A DNA stretch of 17,451 nt from an uncultured Alistipes sp. (lineage in GTDB: Bacteria > Bacteroidota > Bacteroidia > Bacteroidales > Rikenellaceae): positions 1 to 17,451 of the forward strand of contig CATKXN010000053.1 of assembly GCA_949840605.1 (NCBI GenBank), written 5' to 3'. Positions within the stretch are counted from its first letter, which is position 1. Each line of letters starts with the position of its first letter. The notes under the pieces were generated by a model, which worked only from the letters and a program-made list of their open reading frames with translations, made no database searches and was not told where the DNA came from. Position numbers and translations under genes: made by a program. This document shows positions 6,567 to 13,187 of the stretch, piece by piece.

Positions 6567-7268
6567 ATGAAATTGCTTCTGATCTCGAATTCGACCAATG
6601 CCGGCGAGGAATACCTGCGTTATCCGCTACCCGAGATAGGTCGCGTCCTCGACGGGGTGCGCGAGGTGGTCTTCGTGCCCTATGCCGCGGTCACCTTCTC
6701 CTACGCCGAATACGAGAAGAAGGTACAGGCGCGTTTCGCCGAACTCGGCATCCGCGTCCGTTCGGTCCACCGGGCCAAGGACCCCGCCGCGCTGATCCGC
6801 ACGGCCGAAGCCGTCTGCGTTGGCGGCGGCAACACCTTCGCACTGGCCCAAAAAATGCAGCAGCAGGGTCTGATGAAGGCCATTCTCCGCAAAATCAAGG
6901 CCGGAACTCCCTACGTCGGATGGTCCGCCGGCAGCAATGTCTGCTGTCCGACGATCTGCACCACAAACGATATGCCCATCGTGGAACCCGAATCGTTCGG
7001 GGCCGTCGGGGCCGTCAAATTCCAGATCAATCCCCACTACCTCGACGCCAATCCCGAGGGACACGCGGGCGAAACGCGCGAGCAGCGCATCCTCGAATAT
7101 ATCGAGGCCAATCCGCGCCGCTGGGTGGCCGGACTGCGCGAAGGGTGCATGCTGCGGCTGGAGGACGGAAAACTGGAGCTGATCGGCAAACGCCCGATGC
7201 GGATGTTCCGCAAGGGGGTCGAGACGTTCGAAGTCGAACCGGGCGGCGACCTCTCTTTTTTATTATAA
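6567..7268 (+). CDS. pepE: Dipeptidase E (alpha-aspartyl dipeptidase, peptidase S51)
   Basis: 233 residues, matching the family length. It hydrolyses Asp-X dipeptides in the cytoplasm. The nucleophile Ser120 sits in VGWSAGSNV, with Asp135 in TTNDMP and His157 in INPHY. These are the same positions as the catalytic triad reported for the Salmonella/E. coli enzyme. The VGGGNTFAL segment (85-93) is also characteristic. First gene of a plus-strand operon, 15 bp ahead of tyrA, and divergent from acpP. Confidence 0.94.
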   Translation: MKLLLISNSTNAGEEYLRYPLPEIGRVLDGVREVVFVPYAAVTFSYAEYEKKVQARFAELGIRVRSVHRAKDPAALIRTAEAVCVGGGNTFALAQKMQQQGLMKAILRKIKAGTPYVGWSAGSNVCCPTICTTNDMPIVEPESFGAVGAVKFQINPHYLDANPEGHAGETREQRILEYIEANPRRWVAGLREGCMLRLEDGKLELIGKRPMRMFRKGVETFEVEPGGDLSFLL

Positions 7269-7283
7269 ATAGGTATATCCGCT

Positions 7284-8126
7284 ATGAAAGTACTGATTGC
7301 GGGCATGGGTCTTATCGGAGGCTCGTTCGCCCTGGCCCTGCGCGACCATGAGCTCGCGGAGGAGATACTCGGGGTGGAGAACTCCGAAGAACACGCCGCC
7401 GAGGCCCTGCGGCTGGGGCTCGCGGACCGCATGGTGACGTTCGACGAGGGCATCACCGAGGCGGACCTCGTGGTGCTGGCCACCCCCGCCGACACCATTC
7501 CGCTGATGGCCGTCAAGGCCCTCAACCGCGTGAACGACAAGCAGGTGGTGATGGATATGGGTTCGATCAAGAGCGAGCTGTGCGAGGTGATCTCGATGCA
7601 TGCGCGCCGCGGACGCTTCGTCGCCGCACACCCGATGTGGGGCACGGAGTACAGCGGTCCGAAAGCCGCCCAGCGGGGCGCCTTCACGGGGCGCAGCGTG
7701 GTGCTGTGCGACACCGTCCGCAGCGACAAGGACGCGCTGGCGGTCGTCGAGCGGGTCTTCCGCACGCTGGGCTGTCCGGCGGTCTACATGGACCCCGAGG
7801 AGCACGACCTGCACGCGGCCTACGTTTCGCACATCTCCCACGTCACGTCGTTCGCGCTGGCCCTTACGGTGCTCGAAAAGGAGCGCAAGGAGCGCCACAT
7901 CTTCGACCTGGCGGGCGGCGGTTTCGAAAGCACGGTGCGTCTGGCCAAGAGTTCCGCGGCGACGTGGGTGCCGATCCTGCTGCAGAACAAATACAACGTG
8001 CTGGACGTCCTGCGCGAGCACATCCACCAGCTGCAGATCATGCGCCGGATGCTCGAACGCGACGATGCCGAAGGGCTGAAAAACGCTATGGAGCGCGCCA
8101 ACACCATCCAACGCATCATCCATTGA
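7284..8126 (+). CDS. tyrA: Prephenate dehydrogenase (tyrosine biosynthesis)
   Basis: 280 residues, monofunctional with no chorismate mutase or ACT domain. The N-terminal Rossmann motif GMGLIGGS (7-14) binds NAD(P). HPMWGTEYSGP (116-126) and SHISHVTSF (182-190) are the conserved catalytic and substrate-binding segments, followed by GGGFESTVRLAKS. The enzyme oxidatively decarboxylates prephenate to 4-hydroxyphenylpyruvate; an arogenate preference cannot be excluded from sequence. Its stop overlaps the TTG start of yraN by 4 bp. It stands apart from other aromatic amino acid genes in this window. Confidence 0.92.
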   Translation: MKVLIAGMGLIGGSFALALRDHELAEEILGVENSEEHAAEALRLGLADRMVTFDEGITEADLVVLATPADTIPLMAVKALNRVNDKQVVMDMGSIKSELCEVISMHARRGRFVAAHPMWGTEYSGPKAAQRGAFTGRSVVLCDTVRSDKDALAVVERVFRTLGCPAVYMDPEEHDLHAAYVSHISHVTSFALALTVLEKERKERHIFDLAGGGFESTVRLAKSSAATWVPILLQNKYNVLDVLREHIHQLQIMRRMLERDDAEGLKNAMERANTIQRIIH

Positions 8127-8488
8127 CGACGGCGGCCGAAACGGGACAGGCCGGCGAGCGCGCCGCGGCCGAACACCTCCGCCGCGCGGGGTACGACATC
8201 CGCGCCCTCAACTGGCGTCAGGGCCGCGACGAACTGGACAACGTGGCCCTGAAAGAGGGCGTCCTGCACTTCGTGGAGGTCAAGACCCGCCGGGCGGGGT
8301 CGCTCACGCCACCCGAGGCAGCCGCCACACAGCGGAAATTCCGGGCCTTGAGCCGCGCCGCCTCCGGCTACCTGCGTGCGACGGGCTGGGAGGGCGAAGT
8401 GCAGTTCGACCTGGCCTCGGCCGAGGCGTTTCCCGACGGAACGATCCGCGTCGAGCTGATCGAAAATGCGCTGGAATACAACTGGTAA
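8123..8488 (+). CDS. YraN family protein (UPF0102, endonuclease-like fold)
   Basis: 121 residues, the normal family length. The conserved opening TGQAGERAAAEHLRRAGYDI leads to a PD-(D/E)xK-like core with Glu37 and Asp39 (RDELDNVA) and Glu52/Lys54 in FVEVKTR. The usual E-I-D-L/I is ELDN here. The function is unproven; a nucleic-acid-processing role is inferred from the fold. No ATG lies before the conserved start. The TTG at 8123-8125 overlaps the tyrA stop (TTGA), so I choose it and infer translational coupling. It is the last gene of the pepE operon. Confidence 0.88.
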   Translation: MTTAAETGQAGERAAAEHLRRAGYDIRALNWRQGRDELDNVALKEGVLHFVEVKTRRAGSLTPPEAAATQRKFRALSRAASGYLRATGWEGEVQFDLASAEAFPDGTIRVELIENALEYNW

Positions 8489-8489
8489 T

Positions 8490-8520
8490 TTTGCAGTTCC
8501 GACAAATTGTGCTATCTTTG
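8490..8520 (+). promoter_or_regulatory. waaA promoter
   Basis: TTTG at 8490-8493, exactly 19 bases, then TATCTTTG at 8513-8520: an ideal Bacteroidota TTTG-N19-TAnnTTTG promoter. It begins 2 bases after the yraN stop. The predicted start near 8527 gives a leader of about 73 bases before the waaA ATG. Confidence 0.85.
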
Positions 8521-8599
8521 CCGGACTGAAAAAAGAACTTCCCGACGCGGACAGGGCGCAGGGAACAACAAACTGAAAACCTCAACACCGTAAATACCG

Positions 8600-9826
8600 A
8601 TGTGGTTCTATAATTTCGGTCTGCTTCTCTATGTATGGGCCATACGCCTCGTGGCGCCGCGTCATCAGAAGGCCCGGCTCTGGATCGAAGGCCGCAAAGA
8701 CCTTTTCCGCCGCATGCGGGAAGCAATCGACCCCTCCGCCCGGATCGTCTGGGTGCATGTCGCATCGCTCGGGGAGTTCGAACAGGGGCGTCCCATCATC
8801 GAACAGATACGCAAAACCCGTCCCGAATACAAGATTCTCGTCACCTTCTTCTCGCCTTCGGGCTACGAGATCCGCAAGAACTACAAGGGCGCCGACTACA
8901 TCTTCTACCTGCCCCTCGACACGCCGCGCAACGCCCGCCGGTTCCTCGACATCGCCCGCCCCGAGATCGCCATCTTCGTCAAATACGAATACTGGCTCAA
9001 CCTGCTGCGCGAACTGCGCCGCCGCAAGGTCCGCACCTACGTCGTGTCGGCCATCTTCCGGCGCAATTCGGTCTTCTTCCGCCCCTACGGCGGCATGTGG
9101 CGGCAGGCGCTGGAGTCGTTCGACGTGATGTTCGTGCAGAACGAGGAGTCGAAGAAACTGCTGGCGACACTGGGCTTCGACAACGTGCTGGTGGCCGGCG
9201 ACACGCGCTTCGACCGCGTCGCCGAGATCGCCCGGACGGCCAAGCACATCGATGTCATCGAGCGTTTCAAGGCCGACGACCGGCTGTTCGTCGCGGGGTC
9301 CACGTGGGAGCCCGACGAGGAGCTGCTGATCCGGCTGATCAACGACAATCCCCGCGTGAAATTCGTCGTCGCGCCCCACGAGATGGACGAGAGCCGCATC
9401 GCACGCCTCACGGCCGAGGTCAAGGGCGGCGCCCTGCGCTACACGCAGTGTACGCCCCGCACGACGTACGGTTCGCGCCAGGTGCTGATCCTCGACACCG
9501 TGGGTATCCTCGCATCGGTCTACGGCTACGCGACGTGGAGCTACATCGGCGGCGGATTCGGCGTCGGCATCCACAACACGCTCGAAGCCGCGACGTTCGG
9601 TCTTCCGGTAGCATTCGGCCCCAACTACCGGAAATTCAAGGAGGCCCGCGATCTGGTGACGCTCGGCGCAGCGCGATCGGTCGCCGATTACGAGCAGCTG
9701 CGGACGTGGTTCATCCCCCTGCGCGACAACGAGGAGTTCCTGCAAAAGACCAGCCGCATCGCCAAGGACTACACCACGCGTCATCAAGGTGCGACGGACA
9801 TCATCGTCAAGACGATCTTCCACTGA
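8600..9826 (+). CDS. waaA: 3-deoxy-D-manno-octulosonic acid (Kdo) transferase
   Basis: 408 residues, typical for this GT30 glycosyltransferase, which adds Kdo to lipid IVA on the inner face of the cytoplasmic membrane. An N-terminal membrane-anchoring segment (about 3-19) precedes VWVHVASLGEFEQG, where Glu59 is the likely catalytic base. KYEYWLNLL (about 133) and the C-terminal Rossmann half with GGGFGVGIHNTLEAATFGLPVAFGPNYRKFKEA follow the family pattern. It is transcribed alone from the promoter at 8490-8520 and closed by the terminator at 9845-9876. The number of Kdo residues added cannot be read from sequence. Confidence 0.96.
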   Translation: MWFYNFGLLLYVWAIRLVAPRHQKARLWIEGRKDLFRRMREAIDPSARIVWVHVASLGEFEQGRPIIEQIRKTRPEYKILVTFFSPSGYEIRKNYKGADYIFYLPLDTPRNARRFLDIARPEIAIFVKYEYWLNLLRELRRRKVRTYVVSAIFRRNSVFFRPYGGMWRQALESFDVMFVQNEESKKLLATLGFDNVLVAGDTRFDRVAEIARTAKHIDVIERFKADDRLFVAGSTWEPDEELLIRLINDNPRVKFVVAPHEMDESRIARLTAEVKGGALRYTQCTPRTTYGSRQVLILDTVGILASVYGYATWSYIGGGFGVGIHNTLEAATFGLPVAFGPNYRKFKEARDLVTLGAARSVADYEQLRTWFIPLRDNEEFLQKTSRIAKDYTTRHQGATDIIVKTIFH

Positions 9827-9844
9827 CCCCGCGTCCGACAATAA

Positions 9845-9876
9845 AAACGTGCAGCCCCTGCGGAGGCTGCACGTTT
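9845..9876. terminator. Bidirectional intrinsic terminator between waaA and the phosphatase gene
   Basis: A perfect 12-bp stem (AAACGTGCAGCC with its complement) around an 8-base loop, with T-rich sequence after it on the plus strand and an A tract before it serving the minus strand. It sits between the convergent ends of waaA (9826) and the phosphatase (9899). Confidence 0.9.
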
Positions 9877-9898
9877 CATTTTCAACCGGTCCGGAGAA

Positions 9899-11167
9899 TC
9901 ACTCGTAAAGCGATTTGCAGTACTTTTTCAGCTCTCTCCACGAATAATAGGGGCCGCCGGGGATCGGCAGCCGGGCGTCGCGCTCGTTGTGCAGCACGCG
10001 GACCCGCACGTCGTCCGTCGCGGGATTGCGGAAGAAGACGAACTGGATGTTGGTGCCCATCGGCGTCACGGTCTGGGCATTCCACGCCGCGGCGACGTCA
10101 TCGAGCGACTCCACGCGCGTCGCAGCGCCCTCGACCCCCAGCAGGGCCAGCATGGGCGTTATGCAGGTGTCGTGCCCGAAACGCAGCGAGGCCGAAAGGT
10201 CCGACTCTCCCCGGACGACCTCGTCGGCCGTCTCGACGATATTGCGCAGCAGCGCGCCGCCATCGGCGACGATCGGCCCTCCGAAGCGGGCCGAAGGGCC
10301 CATCTGCATATAGCGGAGGGCGTTCTCGCACTCCCAGAGCGTGTAGAGCTCCTCATCGGTGAAGATGTCGTAGAACGGCTCGATGCCCAGGTGGCTGACG
10401 TCCTGGACGATGCCGGCAAGCAGGAAAAGCCGCTGCATCAGTTTCAACGGCTCCCCGATCACTCCGGGATCGGTGACAAGCGACCGCACCAGGCGGTCGG
10501 GATTCAGCCGCGCCCGGCTCAGACTGTCGGCAACCGCCTCAATCTCGTCGTGGACGAGCGTTATCGAGTTTCCCCGCGCCATATAGTCGAGATAACGGCC
10601 GCTCGCATCGCGGGTGGTCGTGATCGCCGGATTCAGCTCTTTGAGGCGTTCGTTGAAGGCCGCCATGCTCAGGATGCAGCGCGGCACGAGCGTCGAACGG
10701 CTCTCGACGCGGCACACGCGGCCGCCGTCGGTCGAGAAGACCCCGGGATAAGCCGCATACATGCGCTCGGCGATGCCCCGGTGCTCGGCGGTTCCGCGGG
10801 GCGAAAGATCCCCGTAACGCAGGCGCGCATCCTCGGCCAGCGCCTCGACCTTCGCCAGCACCTCCTGCCCTTTGGGAGTCAGCTTGCCGGCCCCGGCGGC
10901 CCGTCGCAGAGCGTCGAGAGGCTGGGCGTAAGCCTTCTCTTTCGAGTGGTAACGGCTGCCGTGACGGCCGTAATGGCTGATATAAAAAGGTTCGTAACCC
11001 GCGGGAACCGGCGCGGCGGGACCGGGCAGGTATTCGTAGGAGTGGTAAATTCCGGCCGAACGCTCGGGCCGTGCGGCGATCTCCGCCGGAGTGGGCTGCG
11101 CCGCAGCGCATGTCGCGGCCAGCAGCGACAGCGCCAGCAAGCGGGTTTTCAGGGTAAGGTATCTCAT
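9899..11167 (-). CDS. Exported histidine acid phosphatase (MINPP/phytase-like)
   Basis: 422 residues. A signal peptide (about 1-23) with likely cleavage after CAAA sends it to the periplasm or beyond; the cysteine near the cleavage site has a poor lipobox, so I favour signal peptidase I. The catalytic motif RHGSR (68-72, in SHYGRHGSRY) supplies the phosphorylated His69. The downstream GHDT (331-334) supplies the acid pair typical of clade-2 histidine phosphatases. Substrates could be inositol phosphates or other phosphomonoesters; this is not decided by sequence. The frame is open far upstream, but ATG 11165-11167 directly precedes the signal peptide. It lies 2 bases after the cyuA stop, so the two genes form an operon. 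Confidence 0.88.
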   Translation of the reverse strand: MRYLTLKTRLLALSLLAATCAAAQPTPAEIAARPERSAGIYHSYEYLPGPAAPVPAGYEPFYISHYGRHGSRYHSKEKAYAQPLDALRRAAGAGKLTPKGQEVLAKVEALAEDARLRYGDLSPRGTAEHRGIAERMYAAYPGVFSTDGGRVCRVESRSTLVPRCILSMAAFNERLKELNPAITTTRDASGRYLDYMARGNSITLVHDEIEAVADSLSRARLNPDRLVRSLVTDPGVIGEPLKLMQRLFLLAGIVQDVSHLGIEPFYDIFTDEELYTLWECENALRYMQMGPSARFGGPIVADGGALLRNIVETADEVVRGESDLSASLRFGHDTCITPMLALLGVEGAATRVESLDDVAAAWNAQTVTPMGTNIQFVFFRNPATDDVRVRVLHNERDARLPIPGGPYYSWRELKKYCKSLYE

Positions 11168-11169
11168 AA

Positions 11170-12456
11170 TCAGCATTTGTTGGTCATTATCCGGAGCACG
11201 AGCCGGTCGGTTTCGTCCATGCCTTCGCGGCCGATGGCCGTCAGGTTGCGGATGCAACGGTCCACATCCTCCTCGATGATCCCCTCGACGGGACTGACGC
11301 AGCGTCCGTCCATAGCCATCATGGCCGAAAGCACGGCCGTCGAGACGCCGCTCGTGAGTTTCATCGCGCAGCTGGGCTTGGCGCCGTCGCAGATCATCCC
11401 CGTCAGGTTGGCGATCATGTTCTTCACCGCTGCGGCCGCCTGTCCATAGCCGCCGCCCATCAGGTAGGTGATGCCGCAGCTCGACCCCGTCGCCGCCACC
11501 ACGCAGCCGCACAGGGCCGACAGCCGCCCGAGGCTCTGCTTGATGTAGATCACCGTCAGGTGGCTCAAGGCCAGCGCCCGGATCGTCCGCTCCTCCGAAG
11601 CGTGCACTTCGTCGGCATAGACCGCCACGGGAAGCGTCGCGGCGATGCCCTGGTTACCGCTGCCCGAATTGCTCATCACGGGGATCATCGCCCCGGCCAT
11701 CCGGGCGTCGCAGGCCGCCGAGGTATAGGATAGAATCCGGGTGAAGAGACTGTCGCCCATCACCTTCCGCTCCCGGTCGCAGCGCAGCGTGCGGCCCACG
11801 CAGTGACCGTACTCCCCGGCCAGCGACCGCTCGGCGGCGGCCATGTTCAGGCGGCGGGTTTCGAGGATGAAGCGCAGTTCGTCCACGGGCGAAGTCATGG
11901 CGAAATCCCACACCCGGGCCAGGGTCAGGGGCACCTCCCCCATCTCTTCGTCACAGCCCGCAGGGGTGCGTTTGTCGAGCAGCGCAGCGCCGTCGCGGCT
12001 CACGAAGACGAAATCCGTATGCCCGCCGGCGATGACCGCCACGGCCCGATGTCCGTCCGCTTCGACCTCCGCCTCGATATAGAGTTTCTCGCAGACGCCC
12101 TCTTTCAGCCCGATCGAGATGCACCGCCGGTCGATCATCTCCCGGCCGCGTTCCACGGCCTCCGGCGTCACGTCGCGGAGCACCTCCAGCCGGTATTCCG
12201 AGCGTCCGACCAGGGCCCCGAGGGCCACGGCGATCGGCAGTCCGATCATCCCGGTCCCGGGAATCCCGACGCCCATGGCGTTTTTGAGGATGTTGGCGCT
12301 CAGGCGCACGACGATCCTTTCGGGCTCAGCGCCCAGCGTTTCCGCGGCGCGCGCCGTGCACAGCGCCACGGCGATCGGTTCGGTGCACCCGATGGCGGGC
12401 ACCACTTCGCGGTTGATGAGGTCGATGATTCTGCGACGTTCGGATGAAGATAGCAT
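11170..12456 (-). CDS. cyuA: L-cysteine desulfidase family protein (UPF0597/YhaM, CyuA-like)
   Basis: 428 residues, cytoplasmic, of the serine-dehydratase-alpha-like family. Known members use a [4Fe-4S] cluster to turn L-cysteine into pyruvate, ammonia and sulfide. Candidate cluster cysteines are Cys24 (GCTEP), Cys316 or Cys318 (ALCGCV), Cys356 (MICDGAKPSC) and Cys363. The 7-residue spacing of the last two matches the archaeal enzyme. SNSGSGNQGIAAT (262-274) and GTGMIGLP are further family hallmarks. First gene of a two-gene operon with the exported phosphatase. Activity on serine or a related amino acid is possible. Confidence 0.85.
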   Translation of the reverse strand: MLSSSERRRIIDLINREVVPAIGCTEPIAVALCTARAAETLGAEPERIVVRLSANILKNAMGVGIPGTGMIGLPIAVALGALVGRSEYRLEVLRDVTPEAVERGREMIDRRCISIGLKEGVCEKLYIEAEVEADGHRAVAVIAGGHTDFVFVSRDGAALLDKRTPAGCDEEMGEVPLTLARVWDFAMTSPVDELRFILETRRLNMAAAERSLAGEYGHCVGRTLRCDRERKVMGDSLFTRILSYTSAACDARMAGAMIPVMSNSGSGNQGIAATLPVAVYADEVHASEERTIRALALSHLTVIYIKQSLGRLSALCGCVVAATGSSCGITYLMGGGYGQAAAAVKNMIANLTGMICDGAKPSCAMKLTSGVSTAVLSAMMAMDGRCVSPVEGIIEEDVDRCIRNLTAIGREGMDETDRLVLRIMTNKC

Positions 12457-12476
12457 TGCGGTTGTTCTTAGGGTGA

Positions 12477-12508
12477 CAAAAATAGGAAAAAACAGGACGC
12501 CTCACAAA
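12477..12508 (-). promoter_or_regulatory. Likely cyuA promoter (proximal)
   Basis: On the minus strand TTTG (12508-12505), 20 bases, then TATTTTTG (12484-12477). Both boxes and the spacing fit the Bacteroidota consensus. The predicted start would be about 14 bases before the cyuA ATG. Confidence 0.65.
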
Positions 12509-12573
12509 CCGAATCGCCATGTGACCCGACAAAACGTTCCGTATCCCTAAAATTGCCATAACGGCATCGACAC

Positions 12574-12581
12574 CAAAGATA
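12574..12581 (-). promoter_or_regulatory. Possible distal cyuA -7 box
   Basis: On the minus strand TATCTTTG (12581-12574) fits TAnnTTTG but has no TTTG at the right distance. If used, it gives a leader of about 110 bases. It faces away from the Nudix-gene box 12 bases further right. Confidence 0.35.
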
Positions 12582-12593
12582 GTAATTTTTCGC

Positions 12594-12601
12594 TATTTTT
12601 G
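12594..12601 (+). promoter_or_regulatory. Probable -7 box of the Nudix hydrolase gene
   Basis: TATTTTTG fits TAnnTTTG and lies 22 bases upstream of the ATG at 12624. No TTTG -33 box is found at the usual spacing. Confidence 0.55.
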
Positions 12602-12623
12602 CCGACAGACAACAAGCCGAATC

Positions 12624-13181
12624 ATGAAAAATCCGAAAAACCGCCGGTGGAAAGTCCTCACGAGCGAATACCTCGCACGCAAACCGTGGTTCACGGTCCG
12701 CCACGAGAGCCTCGAGCTGCCCGACGGACGCCGCATTCCCGACTATTACGTTCTCGAATATCCCGACTGGATCAACGTCATCGCCGTCACGCGCGACGGG
12801 CGTTTCGTCTTCGTCGACCAGTACCGCCACGGCCTCGGGGAGACCTCCTACGAGATACCCGCCGGGGTGTCGGAACCCTCCGACGGGTCGATGCTCGCCG
12901 CGGCGCAGCGCGAACTGGCCGAGGAGACGGGGTACGGCGGCGGCGAATGGCGGCTGCTCATGACCGTATCGGCCAACCCCTCGACACACTCCAACCTCAC
13001 CCACTGCTTCCTCGCCACGGGGGTCGGGAAGATCGGCGAGCAGCACCTCGATCCGACGGAGGACCTGCGCGTACATCTTCTGACGCGCGAGGAGGTGTTG
13101 GAACTGCTGCGCACCGACCGCATCCGGCAGGCTCTGATGGCCGCGCCGCTGTGGCGTTATTTCTGCGAAACCGGGGAATAG
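12624..13181 (+). CDS. Nudix hydrolase, ADP-ribose pyrophosphatase-like
   Basis: 185 residues, cytoplasmic. The fold is recognisable from the N-terminal strand region (WKVLTSEYLARKPWFTVRHE) and EIPAGV leading into the Nudix helix RELAEETGY (96-104) with the metal-binding REUxEE residues. The box is not canonical: between Gly81 and Arg96 there is one extra residue, and the acidic position is Asp87 rather than Glu. Nearest resemblance is to ADP-ribose/NDP-sugar pyrophosphatases of Bacteroidota, including the NPSTHSNLTHCFLAT stretch. Single-gene unit, divergent from cyuA and convergent with the CotH gene only 6 bases away. Confidence 0.88.
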   Translation: MKNPKNRRWKVLTSEYLARKPWFTVRHESLELPDGRRIPDYYVLEYPDWINVIAVTRDGRFVFVDQYRHGLGETSYEIPAGVSEPSDGSMLAAAQRELAEETGYGGGEWRLLMTVSANPSTHSNLTHCFLATGVGKIGEQHLDPTEDLRVHLLTREEVLELLRTDRIRQALMAAPLWRYFCETGE

Positions 13182-13187
13182 CCGCCC

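Noticed and set aside
7580..8122. Extended YraN frame starting inside tyrA
   Set aside because: The upstream part is arginine- and proline-rich shadow sequence of tyrA; the family-conserved region begins at the TTG at 8123.
11168..11512. Extended start of the histidine phosphatase at 11512
   Set aside because: The extension reads through cyuA in another frame and would bury the signal peptide; the ATG at 11165-11167 fits.
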